From: an uncultured Dorea sp.
Lineage (GTDB): Bacteria; Bacillota; Clostridia; Lachnospirales; Lachnospiraceae
Length of the DNA stretch: 21,028 nt
Assembly (NCBI GenBank): GCA_934295165.1
Contig: CAKRAT010000038.1
Location: 1-21,028, forward strand
Direction: 5' to 3'
The position numbers and the translations under genes are program-made. Shown one piece after another: positions 1-7,954 of this stretch (its first letter is position 1; each line of letters starts with the position of its first letter). The notes beneath the pieces are model-generated. The model saw nothing but the letters and a program-made list of their open reading frames with translations, was not told the DNA's origin and made no database searches.

Positions 1-3000
1 AATAAAATCCAAAAATTTTCAAAAGGCGACTTTCAGTTGATACGACCTGATGTTATATTCGATGAGACCAATCTGGTGCTCATTATAGGTGAAGGGGAAG
101 TATACAGGGGAAGTTTTACAATGAGGGCGAATAATGAAGGAAGGATACGGGGACTTGTATACTCGTCTTCTTTTCGTGTTCACTTCAAAGACCAGGGATT
201 CGAAGGGAATCCGTCAAGGGTTGAATTCACATATGATGGACGGGGACTCCGTCCGGGACATGTGGAAGAAGGAAAATTCACGATTGTATGTAGCGGCGGG
301 GAATACGAGCTGGCGTTTACGGCAATCATAGAGAAGCCTTATGTTATGACAACTTACGGAAAGGTGCAAAGTACCGATGATTTCCGCAAACTTGCGATCA
401 AAGATTTCTCGGAAGCGGGAAGATTGTTCCGTTCCAAAGAATTCTATGAGATTTTAAAATATGAGAATGAGCGTACATTCTATTTGTATGATAATATGCG
501 GAAATGGTCTCTTGGAGAACAGTCCATGGAAGAATTTATGGTAGGAATTAAACAGAAAGAATGTATATTTCTGACACTTCAGGGAGAAGGAATGCTGTTT
601 GAAGATCTGACAGAGTCAACAAAGGGAACGCTGACTCTGATGAAGAATACCTGGGGATATATGCCAATCCGTATTGAGACGGTGGGAGACTTTATACGGG
701 TATCAAGATCAGAAATCAGTACGGAAGATTTTGTGGGTAATGCACATGAGATTGAATATGTGGTAAGAACAGAAAAACTCCACGGTGGACGAAATTATGG
801 TGCATTAAAATTTGTGACACCGTATGAGACACTGACGTATGAAGTTGAAGTTCTGCAGAATCAGGAATATGATGAAGATCACAGGATGCCGGAACTTTTA
901 CTGGCACAAATTATTAAGGAATATGTAGGATATGTAGCAGGAAGAGTGACACTGGAATACTGGGTGGACAGTGCGATCGAGAAAATGGTAGCACTCCGCA
1001 AATTAGATCCGTTGAATGAAGTATATCAACTGATGCTTGGGAATATCTATCTGCTCGGCGGTAAGATGGAAGAGGCAAAATGGATTCTTGAAAATTATAA
1101 TTATAATCGGTTTGCAATCGGAAAGGATCCTTTGACGAACTGTTATTATCTATATTTGACTGCAAAGATCCGTGGAGATGTCAACTATGAAGAACGTGTA
1201 TTAGATGAAGTTGGAAAGACGTATATGCGTCATCAGGATTCCTGGTGGCTGCTTTATATGATCTTGAATCTGGACAGCAGATATAAGAATCCTTATAAGC
1301 GTCTGGAAGTACTGGAACAGCAGTTTGAATATGGTATTCATGCAGTGATGTTTTATCTGGAAGCATATCTGTGCTATCAAGAGAAACCAACGCTTCTTAA
1401 GAAACTGGGATCTTTTGAAATTCAGGTTTTAAATTTTGCAACGAAGTACCGGATGATGACAAAGGAACTGGCACTTTATATTTCGAATTTTGCCAGCCAG
1501 CAGAAAAAATATAGTGATAATCTTTTTCGGATACTGGAAAGAATCTATAAGATGTATGATGAGCCAATGATACTGAATACTATCTGTACACTTCTGATCA
1601 AGGGAAATAAGACGGCGAAGAAGTATTTCACTTGGTATCAGAAAGCAGTGGATTCTGATCTTAAGATCGCACAGTTATATGAATATTATATGATGACGAT
1701 TGACGAGGAAAGTGCACATGGACCATTGCCGAAATCGCTGGTGTTATATTTCATGCATGGCAATGCCCTGGATTATAAAAAAGCAGCTTATCTGTATGCT
1801 AGTCTTGTGATTCATGAAGAACAGGCCGGAGATCTGTATCTGAATTACAGGGAACAGATGGTAGCGTTTACGTGGGAGCAGCTGATGAAGCGGCATATTA
1901 CGGAATCACTGCGTACATTATATAAGAGGTTCTGCAGGGAAGATGAGATGACAGCAGAGCGTATGGAGGCAATGCGTGATATTTGTTATTCTTATGAAGT
2001 AAGAACCAGAGTAGGAGAAATGAAGTGTATACTGGTGATAGAGAAAGATGGTTCGGTGCGTCAGCGTATTCCGTATGACGAGAAGAACGGTGCAATTATT
2101 TATCTGTATGATAAAGAATCGAGAATTGTGTGGGAATCTGTGGAGGGACGTCATTATACAGATTCTATTCCTTATGAAACAAAAAGGTTGTTCTATGAAC
2201 CACGTTTTGTAGATATGTGCAGAAAATACGCTGCATCTACCGGATTCTGGAATCAGAAACCAGAGAAAGAAAAGCCAGATTATGAAAAAATTCAGGCAAA
2301 AGGAATTGATTTGTTTGATGATAAAGATGTATTTATGGTCTGCAGCAGGAGAATCCGGGAAGAGAATTATACAGAAGATGATTTCGTAAGCTATCTTGCA
2401 TTTGAAATGTTCCGGCGTGGGCAGTATGATAAAGTGACACTGACGTATCTTGCAGAATATTACTGTGGTGCAATCGGTGATATGAAGAGACTCTGGAAAG
2501 TATTGAAGCAGTATGGTGTTCCGTCTTATAAAGTCAGTGAGCGTATTATCACGCAGATGGTGTTTGCGGAGACATTGTTTGAAGAAGAGCATATTTTTGA
2601 AGATTATTATCTGTCGGATAATGTGTATTTCCGTTTGAAACAGGCTTATCTGGCATATGTTTCAAGAGAATATGTAGTGTACGGAAGAAGTCTGGAAAAA
2701 TGCGTATTTGAAATTATTGCGAATGAATGTGAGGAAAAAGAAGATCTGCCGGATGTATGTAAGATTGCACTTTTAAAATATTATTCTGATAAAAAATATT
2801 CAGAAGAGATGGAAGAAGTACTTCATCAGGTATTGCGTGAAATGTGTGAAAAACAGCTGGTATTCCCATATTATCTGAATTACAAGGGAGAATGGTTAAG
2901 AGAAGTGCAGCTTTATAACAAAGTCATGGCGGCATACCGCTGCAAACCAGGAGATAAAGTGAGACTTTATTATAAAATGAAACAAAAAGACAGGGAAGAA

Positions 3001-3291
3001 CTTGGATACAGGGCAGAAGCTATGATGCCGGTGTATGAAAATCTTTATGTAAAACAGTTTGTACTTTATAATGATGAGTCTGTGAATTACTATTTCCAGG
3101 AATCGGGAAGTGGAGAACTGATCACAACAGAGAAGAAAACATTAACTGTAGATAAGAACCGTATTTATGCCGGAAAATACCAGAAACTAAACGCTATGAC
3201 AGATATGGATTCAAAAGCAGAACTATTTAAGGCCATGCTGGAATTCGAAGAAGAAGAGCAGATGGCGGATCAGATATTTAAGATATATTAA
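1..3291 (+). CDS. DUF5717-family large TPR-like protein, 5' end outside window
   Basis: The frame is open from the first base, so 1096 residues are visible and the gene is cut by the left edge. The visible N-terminus (KIQKFSKGDFQL) looks like the start of DUF5717 proteins, so probably only a few codons are missing; the TTG at 37 is not a credible start because the frame continues upstream and no ribosome site precedes it. No signal peptide or membrane segment is seen, suggesting a cytoplasmic protein. Layout: beta-rich N-terminal region (about residues 1-290, including a KVYRGSFT-like stretch, here EVYRGSFTM); helical TPR-like repeats (about 295-660); a short beta-rich segment around 665-720; a second helical region; and a beta-rich C-terminal domain (about 980-1055). 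Function is unknown. It lies 25 bases before the DUF5716 gene, so the two are almost certainly co-transcribed. The family name is from memory of related Lachnospiraceae proteins. Confidence 0.85.
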   Translation, partial: NKIQKFSKGDFQLIRPDVIFDETNLVLIIGEGEVYRGSFTMRANNEGRIRGLVYSSSFRVHFKDQGFEGNPSRVEFTYDGRGLRPGHVEEGKFTIVCSGGEYELAFTAIIEKPYVMTTYGKVQSTDDFRKLAIKDFSEAGRLFRSKEFYEILKYENERTFYLYDNMRKWSLGEQSMEEFMVGIKQKECIFLTLQGEGMLFEDLTESTKGTLTLMKNTWGYMPIRIETVGDFIRVSRSEISTEDFVGNAHEIEYVVRTEKLHGGRNYGALKFVTPYETLTYEVEVLQNQEYDEDHRMPELLLAQIIKEYVGYVAGRVTLEYWVDSAIEKMVALRKLDPLNEVYQLMLGNIYLLGGKMEEAKWILENYNYNRFAIGKDPLTNCYYLYLTAKIRGDVNYEERVLDEVGKTYMRHQDSWWLLYMILNLDSRYKNPYKRLEVLEQQFEYGIHAVMFYLEAYLCYQEKPTLLKKLGSFEIQVLNFATKYRMMTKELALYISNFASQQKKYSDNLFRILERIYKMYDEPMILNTICTLLIKGNKTAKKYFTWYQKAVDSDLKIAQLYEYYMMTIDEESAHGPLPKSLVLYFMHGNALDYKKAAYLYASLVIHEEQAGDLYLNYREQMVAFTWEQLMKRHITESLRTLYKRFCREDEMTAERMEAMRDICYSYEVRTRVGEMKCILVIEKDGSVRQRIPYDEKNGAIIYLYDKESRIVWESVEGRHYTDSIPYETKRLFYEPRFVDMCRKYAASTGFWNQKPEKEKPDYEKIQAKGIDLFDDKDVFMVCSRRIREENYTEDDFVSYLAFEMFRRGQYDKVTLTYLAEYYCGAIGDMKRLWKVLKQYGVPSYKVSERIITQMVFAETLFEEEHIFEDYYLSDNVYFRLKQAYLAYVSREYVVYGRSLEKCVFEIIANECEEKEDLPDVCKIALLKYYSDKKYSEEMEEVLHQVLREMCEKQLVFPYYLNYKGEWLREVQLYNKVMAAYRCKPGDKVRLYYKMKQKDREELGYRAEAMMPVYENLYVKQFVLYNDESVNYYFQESGSGELITTEKKTLTVDKNRIYAGKYQKLNAMTDMDSKAELFKAMLEFEEEEQMADQIFKIY

Positions 3292-3316
3292 AAAATAAAG
3301 AAAGGAGGAGATGATA

Positions 3317-4600
3317 ATGAAGAAAGGAAGTATTCTGGGAGTTGATCTGAATGAAAAAAGCTGTCAGATCAGTTATTATGACGAGAATAAGGAAGAACCG
3401 GAGACCATGGAAGCGGCTGTCGATAATTATCAGATTCCTCTAATCCTTGGCTATTATAAAGACCGATGGGTGTTCGGTCAGGAAGCAAAACGCCTGAAAG
3501 AGATGGGAGAAGGTGACATGGTCACCAATCTGTTCCGAAAAGCGGTGAAAAGAAAGAAAGTCCGCGTGGGTGGAAAGATCCATGACGGTGTCTGGCTTCT
3601 TGCAAAATTCATGAGTCTGACACTGAAGAAATTCGAACGGATTGATTATATTACATTTTCCGTACCATATACCAATGTAGATATGTCGAAGATGCTGAAA
3701 GGTATCGGAAAATATATCGGTGTGCCGGGAGAATGTGTATTCGTACAGGATTATAAAGAAAGCTTCTGCCAGTATATGTTTTATCAGCCAAAAGAACTCT
3801 GGCAGTATGAATCTGCATTGTTTTACTGCGATGCACAGGAAATCCGTGCATATATGCTGAGGCGGCTGAATACTTCGGGTACGAAGAGCCGCGACATGTT
3901 TGTCACAGTGGAAGAGGTTGCCAATGCACATATGAAAGAGCTGGAAGCAATTTATCCGGTGTTAAATGTTGACAAAGCCAAAGACGCCGATGAAAGTTTC
4001 AAATCTTTTATTCAGAATGTATTTGATAAAAAAGTGGTATCGTCTGTATATCTGACAGGAGCAGGATTTGAGAATAACTGGTACCCAAATTCCCTGAAGG
4101 TATTGTGTAACGGACGGAGAGCGTTTCTTGGAAATAACCTTTACAGTAAAGGAGCCTGTTATGCATCCATGCGTTATGCTGATCCGTATGATGACGGACC
4201 AATTTATCTGGATGGAACGAAGATGACAGAACAGATTTGTCTGCGCATGAGAATCGGAGGACATGAAGGCTGGTATCCGATTGTTGCGTGGGGAACACAC
4301 TGGTATGAAGCAGATGGCCAGTGGGAGGTGATTCTGGAAGATACATCAGATATTGAGATTCATATTGAGACACTGGACGGAGAAGACCTGAAAGTAGAAA
4401 CGGTATCGCTAGAGGGTCTTCCGAAGAGAATGGATTATTCCCTCAGACTGCAGATTGAAGTGATGTTTCTGGATGAACGCACCTGCAGACTGAGATTCAA
4501 GGATGTTGGCTTTGGAGAATTCTATCCGGCATCAGATTTCCTTGTAGAGAAGGAATTACATTTAGGAGGTATCAATGGGCAGTTTAATTCTTTGTCATAA
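3317..4600 (+). CDS. DUF5716-family protein, degenerate Hsp70-like
   Basis: A 427-residue protein. AGGAGG at 3303-3308 is 8 bases from the ATG at 3317 but only 2 from the in-frame ATG at 3311, so 3317 is chosen. The order of motifs follows the Hsp70/actin (ASKHA) fold: a phosphate-1-like strand GVDLNEKS (8-15; Hsp70 has DLGTTNS), ITFSVPY (112-118; Hsp70 VITVPA), VFVQDYKESF (141-150; Hsp70 INEPTAAA), a phosphate-2-like ALFYCDAQEIRAY (about 167-179; Hsp70 FDLGGGT) and an adenosine-like YLTGAGF (245-251) followed by GACYASM. Residues 296-416 resemble the Hsp70 substrate-binding beta-sandwich, with LEGLPKR then QIEVMFLDE followed by a final DVGFGE strand. The glycines that hold phosphate are missing, so ATPase activity is doubtful, and there is no helical lid. 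Its stop codon overlaps the next gene. The family name is recalled; the Hsp70 relation is my inference from motif order. Confidence 0.85.
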   Translation: MKKGSILGVDLNEKSCQISYYDENKEEPETMEAAVDNYQIPLILGYYKDRWVFGQEAKRLKEMGEGDMVTNLFRKAVKRKKVRVGGKIHDGVWLLAKFMSLTLKKFERIDYITFSVPYTNVDMSKMLKGIGKYIGVPGECVFVQDYKESFCQYMFYQPKELWQYESALFYCDAQEIRAYMLRRLNTSGTKSRDMFVTVEEVANAHMKELEAIYPVLNVDKAKDADESFKSFIQNVFDKKVVSSVYLTGAGFENNWYPNSLKVLCNGRRAFLGNNLYSKGACYASMRYADPYDDGPIYLDGTKMTEQICLRMRIGGHEGWYPIVAWGTHWYEADGQWEVILEDTSDIEIHIETLDGEDLKVETVSLEGLPKRMDYSLRLQIEVMFLDERTCRLRFKDVGFGEFYPASDFLVEKELHLGGINGQFNSLS

Positions 4601-5354
4601 AAAACGGGCCAAAAGACCTTTTGAAATATCCAGAGTGCATATGAGGATCTATACGATCGAGGAATTGTGCTATTATATCTGCAATAATCTGTATCTGATT
4701 GATTATACGATCGTGAATGAACGGTTATGCAGGTGGATTGGCGATGAACTGGAGCTTTCGGAGTTGTCGGCAGAGCTTCGGAGACTTCTCCGGGAAAATG
4801 GATCTATGGAGGAATTTGTACTTACGGTTTTGAAGGAATCCAATATCTATGCGGCAGCAGAGATTCATAAAATGCAGAGCGTTCTGGAACAATTGCAGTC
4901 ACAGAGAGATGTAGAAAAAGAAAAATATAAAGCAGATACTCTGCAAAACAGTAAAGAATATGAGTCGGCGATTCTGGTATACCAGTCCATTCTTAATAAA
5001 GACTGGGATGAATCGGTAGACAAGAAGTTCTATGGGCGTGTATATGCAAGTATGGGATCGGCATACGGACATCAGTTTCTGTATAAAGAAGCTGCAAAGG
5101 CTTATCAGGAGGCGTACAATATCTGCGAACAGCCGGATATGCTGAAGGCATATCTGTATAGTTGTTATAAAGCATTGCCACATGAGGAATATATGAAAAT
5201 TCTGTCGGGAAATCCTGTATTACTGAATCTTGATGTGGTTTTGCGAGATGAGATGGAGAAAACAAAAAAAGAAATCGGTATGAATATTTCTGAAGAAAAA
5301 TTGAATGAGTGGAAAAAGGAATACCGCAGGATTGACAAACACCGTGGAATATGA
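4575..5354 (+). CDS. Small tetratricopeptide-repeat protein
   Basis: A 259-residue protein starting 26 bases inside the end of the DUF5716 gene. AGGAGGT at 4564-4570 sits 4 bases before the ATG, so translational coupling is likely. A later in-frame ATG at 4641 (MRIYTIEELCYY) begins what looks like the conserved core and is an alternative start, but it lacks a good ribosome site. Residues 25-90 are a helical N-terminal domain, about 92-122 are charged and probably coiled, and two TPR-like helix pairs cover about 119-145 (SKEYESAILVYQSIL) and 154-187 (ASMGSAYGHQFLYKEAAKAYQEAY). There is no signal peptide or membrane segment. TPRs bind proteins, so a partner role with the two preceding gene products is the natural inference. 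The exact function is unknown. The last codons overlap the promoter of the next operon. Confidence 0.8.
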   Translation: MGSLILCHKKRAKRPFEISRVHMRIYTIEELCYYICNNLYLIDYTIVNERLCRWIGDELELSELSAELRRLLRENGSMEEFVLTVLKESNIYAAAEIHKMQSVLEQLQSQRDVEKEKYKADTLQNSKEYESAILVYQSILNKDWDESVDKKFYGRVYASMGSAYGHQFLYKEAAKAYQEAYNICEQPDMLKAYLYSCYKALPHEEYMKILSGNPVLLNLDVVLRDEMEKTKKEIGMNISEEKLNEWKKEYRRIDKHRGI

Positions 5355-5360
5355 TAATAT
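5332..5360 (+). promoter_or_regulatory. Sigma-A promoter for the amino-acid ABC operon
   Basis: TTGACA (5332-5337), a 17-base spacer and TAATAT (5355-5360). The -35 box and the spacer are inside the last codons of the TPR gene and the -10 begins right after its stop. The predicted start near 5367 gives a leader of about 95 bases with no recognised riboswitch. Confidence 0.7.
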
Positions 5361-5461
5361 ATCCAAAGATTTTAGTGTGGTAAAGTAATCAACTGCTAAA
5401 CTGGTAAAAGGGTGTAGCGGCTATTTGGCACACGTAAAGGGAATACAGGAGGATATATAAT

Positions 5462-6319
5462 ATGAAAAAGAGATTAATACTGCTCCTTGTTACGGCAATG
5501 GCAGCTACAACGGTATTGGCAGGATGCGGAAGTAAAGATTCAGGATCGTCCGACAGTGGAAAGAAAGCTACAAAAGAAGCAAAAGTAGAAAATGGTGATG
5601 ATACTTTTATTGTTGGGTTTGATGCTTCTTTTCCGCCATACGGATTCAAAGATGACAGTGGGGAATATGTAGGATTTGATCTTGATCTTGCACAGGAAGT
5701 GTGTGACAGAAATAACTGGAAGCTGGTGAAACAGCCAATTGACTGGGATTCTAAAGATGCAGAACTGAATTCGGAAACAATTGACTGTATATGGAATGGT
5801 TTTACGATGAATGGTCGTGAAGATGATTACACTTGGTCGGATCCATATATAGATAACAAACAGGTTGTAGTAGTCAGAAGTGATTCGGGTATTGATGATT
5901 TTTCCGGTCTGAAAGGAAAACACGTAGAAGTACAGACTGATTCTTCTGCACTTGCGGCATTGGAGGACGATCAGAAAGATCTGGCAGCAACATTTGCAGA
6001 TCTGAATCAGGTTGCAGAGTATAATACAGCATTCATGGATCTGGAATCTGGAGCATGTGATGCAATCGCAATGGATATCGGAGTTGCAAACTATCAGGTG
6101 AATTCGAGAAAGAATCCAGATGATTATAAGATTCTGGATAAAGAAATCTCTTCTGAACAGTATGCAGTTGGATTCAAAAAAGGTAATACAGAGCTGAAAG
6201 ATAAAGTCCAGAAGACGCTGGATGAGATGGCGGAAGACGGAACAATTGACAAGATTGCAGAAAAGTATGCAGATTACGGAGTTCCGGGTGCGTTGTGTAT
6301 AGGAAAGAGCAGTAATTAA
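5462..6319 (+). CDS. Polar amino-acid ABC transporter, substrate-binding lipoprotein
   Basis: A 285-residue family-3 extracellular solute-binding protein. The ATG follows AGGAGG (5447-5452) by 9 bases. A lipoprotein signal peptide is clear: KKR, a hydrophobic stretch, and the lipobox LAGC with Cys22 as the lipidated residue, then a Ser/Lys/Asp-rich linker to about residue 45. The mature domain begins FIVGFDASFPPYGF and continues GEYVGFDLDLAQEV, typical of the family. Arg119 (in NGRED, before WSDPY) matches the arginine that binds the ligand carboxylate, and Asp205 (AIAMDIGVA) matches the acidic residue that holds the alpha-amino group. It is anchored outside the membrane and delivers an amino acid to the permease and ATPase encoded next. 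The family covers glutamine, cystine, arginine/lysine and others; the exact ligand cannot be read from the sequence. Confidence 0.92.
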   Translation: MKKRLILLLVTAMAATTVLAGCGSKDSGSSDSGKKATKEAKVENGDDTFIVGFDASFPPYGFKDDSGEYVGFDLDLAQEVCDRNNWKLVKQPIDWDSKDAELNSETIDCIWNGFTMNGREDDYTWSDPYIDNKQVVVVRSDSGIDDFSGLKGKHVEVQTDSSALAALEDDQKDLAATFADLNQVAEYNTAFMDLESGACDAIAMDIGVANYQVNSRKNPDDYKILDKEISSEQYAVGFKKGNTELKDKVQKTLDEMAEDGTIDKIAEKYADYGVPGALCIGKSSN

Positions 6320-6324
6320 AAATG

Positions 6325-6358
6325 AAGGGGCCAACCCCGGAGGGGATTGGTCCCTTTT
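6325..6358 (+). terminator. Hairpin with short U tract between binding protein and permease
   Basis: AAGGG (6325-6329) pairs with CCCTT (6352-6356), G30 with T51 as a wobble, CCAA (6331-6334) with TTGG (6347-6350), and CCCC (6335-6338) with GGGG (6342-6345). There is one bulged A and a 3-base loop. It ends in TTTT. It is very stable but has a short tail, so it probably attenuates rather than ends transcription, or protects the upstream message, keeping binding protein in excess over the permease. Confidence 0.75.
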
Positions 6359-6408
6359 AGCTCGTCGTTCATTCGGAAGAAGCTTGAGAGAACTGGAGGA
6401 TGTTACAG

Positions 6409-7059
6409 ATGGAGATAGGAACACTGATAAGAGAACTTGGCGGAGGAATGTGGATCTCAGCAGAAATATTTATTCTGACCTTACTTTTTTCGCTGCCATT
6501 GGGACTGGTGGTCGCATTTGGCAGAATGTCGAAGATCGCACCGGTCAGATGGATTTCAAAATTATACATATCAATCATGAGAGGAACCCCGCTGATGCTG
6601 CAGCTTATGGTGGTATACTTCGGACCATATTATTTGTTTGGAATGCGCATTTCAACAGGATATCGTATGACGGCGGTATTGATTGGGTTTGCAATTAACT
6701 ATGCTGCTTATTTTGCCGAGATATACAGAGGCGGAATCGAAGCAATTCCGATAGGACAGTATGAGGCAGCAAAAGTACTGGGATATTCGAAAAGCCAGAC
6801 ATTTTTCCGAATTGTATTTCCGCAGGTGTGCAAGCATATCCTGCCGGCGGTGACGAATGAGATTATTACACTGGTAAAGGATACTTCTCTGGCATTTGTG
6901 CTGGCGGTAACGGAAATGTTTACTATGGCAAAACAGATTGCTGCGGCACAGACTTCTATGGTTCCGTATATCGCAGCTGGTATTTTCTATTATGTATTCA
7001 ACCTGCTTGTTGCAATGATCATGGAAAAGATTGAAGAAAAACTGAATTATTACCACTAG
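6409..7059 (+). CDS. Amino-acid ABC transporter permease
   Basis: A 216-residue integral membrane protein of the HisMQ/GlnP type. GGAGG at 6395-6399 directly abuts the in-frame ATG at 6400 but is 9 bases from the ATG at 6409, so 6409 is chosen. It shows the hallmark RGTPLMLQL segment after the first helices and the EAA loop EAAKVLGYS...FFRIVFPQ (about residues 119-138) that docks on the ATPase. About five hydrophobic segments are visible, for example AEIFILTLLFSLPLGLVVAF and AVLIGFAINYAAYFAEI. The size fits the family. Only one permease gene is present, so the channel is presumably a homodimer. The ATPase gene follows after 12 bases and the binding protein precedes it. Confidence 0.93.
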   Translation: MEIGTLIRELGGGMWISAEIFILTLLFSLPLGLVVAFGRMSKIAPVRWISKLYISIMRGTPLMLQLMVVYFGPYYLFGMRISTGYRMTAVLIGFAINYAAYFAEIYRGGIEAIPIGQYEAAKVLGYSKSQTFFRIVFPQVCKHILPAVTNEIITLVKDTSLAFVLAVTEMFTMAKQIAAAQTSMVPYIAAGIFYYVFNLLVAMIMEKIEEKLNYYH

Positions 7060-7071
7060 GAGGAATAGATC

Positions 7072-7755
7072 ATGAGTCTGCTTGAAATGAAAAATATTAA
7101 AAAAAGTTTTAACGGAGTAGAAGTTCTGAAAGACATTTCTCTGAAGGTAGAAAAAGGAGAAGTTCTTGGTATCATCGGTCCTTCTGGTTCTGGTAAATCA
7201 ACACTTCTTCGGTGCGCAACAGGGCTTGAGACTGCGGATGGGGGAGAAATCCATTATGAAGGAACATTTGGACTTGTGTTCCAGAATTTTAATCTGTTTC
7301 CCCATTATTCAGTAATGAAGAATATCACAGATGCACCGGTCAAGGTGCAGAAGAGAAAAAAAGAAGAAGTTTATAAAGAAGCGAGAGAGCTTTTGAAGAA
7401 GATGGGGCTTGCCGACAAGGAAAATGCATATCCGTGTCAGTTGTCGGGAGGACAGCAGCAACGTGTATCGATCGCAAGAGCACTTGCGCTGCATCCGGAT
7501 ATTCTGTTTTTTGATGAACCGACGTCGGCACTGGACCCGGAACTGACGGCAGAAATTCTGAAAGTTATCCGTGAACTTGCATTGGAACATATGACGATGG
7601 TGATTGTTACACATGAAATGAACTTTGCGAGAAACGTATCTGATCATGTGATCTTTATGGATGGAGGCGTGATTGCAGTAGAAGGAACGCCGGAGGAAGT
7701 ATTTGATTCAGCGAACGAAAGAATGAAAGAATTTCTTGGAAAATTCAACGATTAA
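7072..7755 (+). CDS. Amino-acid ABC transporter ATP-binding protein
   Basis: A 227-residue ABC ATPase, the last gene of the transporter operon, with an AGGAGGA site just upstream of the ATG. All catalytic motifs are intact: Walker [10 protein letters not shown] (36-44), Q-loop Gln71, signature LSGGQ (124-128), Walker B ILFFDE (144-149), D-loop SALD (152-155) and H-loop His181. It hydrolyses ATP on the cytoplasmic face to drive uptake by the neighbouring permease. It is short for the GlnQ/HisP group (usually about 240-250 residues): between GGEI and FGLVFQ only about six residues are found where roughly 25 are usual, trimming the antiparallel-beta subdomain. Reading frame and motifs are otherwise normal, so it is probably functional. 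Confidence 0.94.
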   Translation: MSLLEMKNIKKSFNGVEVLKDISLKVEKGEVLGIIGPSGSGKSTLLRCATGLETADGGEIHYEGTFGLVFQNFNLFPHYSVMKNITDAPVKVQKRKKEEVYKEARELLKKMGLADKENAYPCQLSGGQQQRVSIARALALHPDILFFDEPTSALDPELTAEILKVIRELALEHMTMVIVTHEMNFARNVSDHVIFMDGGVIAVEGTPEEVFDSANERMKEFLGKFND

Positions 7756-7836
7756 CTGTCAAAATTCTAATGAATAGCATGTAATTATAAGTAAAACTTA
7801 TTAAAGACCGTATTATAAATAATGTATCGGCACGAG

Positions 7837-7877
7837 TACAAGGCAGGTGGAAATATTGCTTTTCCTTCTGCCTTGTA
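7837..7877. repeat. Long inverted repeat upstream of purF (terminator or operator)
   Basis: TACAAGGCAG (7837-7846) is the perfect reverse complement of CTGCCTTGTA (7868-7877), and inside it GGAAA (7849-7853) pairs with TTTCC (7861-7865). It lies between the ABC operon and purF and may end the ABC transcript, but the tail (TTATACTG) is a poor U tract. It also overlaps the candidate purF promoter, so an operator role is possible. Confidence 0.6.
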
Positions 7878-7884
7878 TTATACT
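7856..7884 (+). promoter_or_regulatory. Candidate purF promoter
   Basis: TTGCTT (7856-7861), a 17-base spacer and TATACT (7879-7884). The -35 lies in the loop of the inverted repeat, and the right arm of the repeat fills the spacer. No purine riboswitch core was recognised upstream. The predicted leader is about 65 bases. Confidence 0.45.
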
Positions 7885-7954
7885 GATATAGCAAAATGCT
7901 TTTTAAAGACAGTTTTGACAAATGAAAAATTTGAAAAGAATGGAGTCTGCATTT

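Noticed and set aside
37..39. TTG as start of the first gene
   Set aside because: The same frame is open to base 1 and reads like the family's N-terminus, and no ribosome site precedes the TTG.
1918..2592. 224-codon open frame on the minus strand
   Set aside because: Antisense to the DUF5717 gene, no start signal and no family resemblance.
5540..6424. 294-codon open frame on the minus strand
   Set aside because: Antisense to the amino-acid-binding protein, low-complexity Ile/Cys/Phe composition and no ribosome site.
6384..6698. 104-codon plus-strand frame over the permease start
   Set aside because: Overlaps the clear permease frame out of phase and has no domain features.
7915..7920. TTGACA just before purF as a promoter
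   Set aside because: No -10 at suitable spacing (GAATGG at 17 bases), and a start there would remove the ribosome site.
7756..7954. Purine riboswitch upstream of purF
   Set aside because: No conserved purine-aptamer core was found; the only structure is the long inverted repeat.
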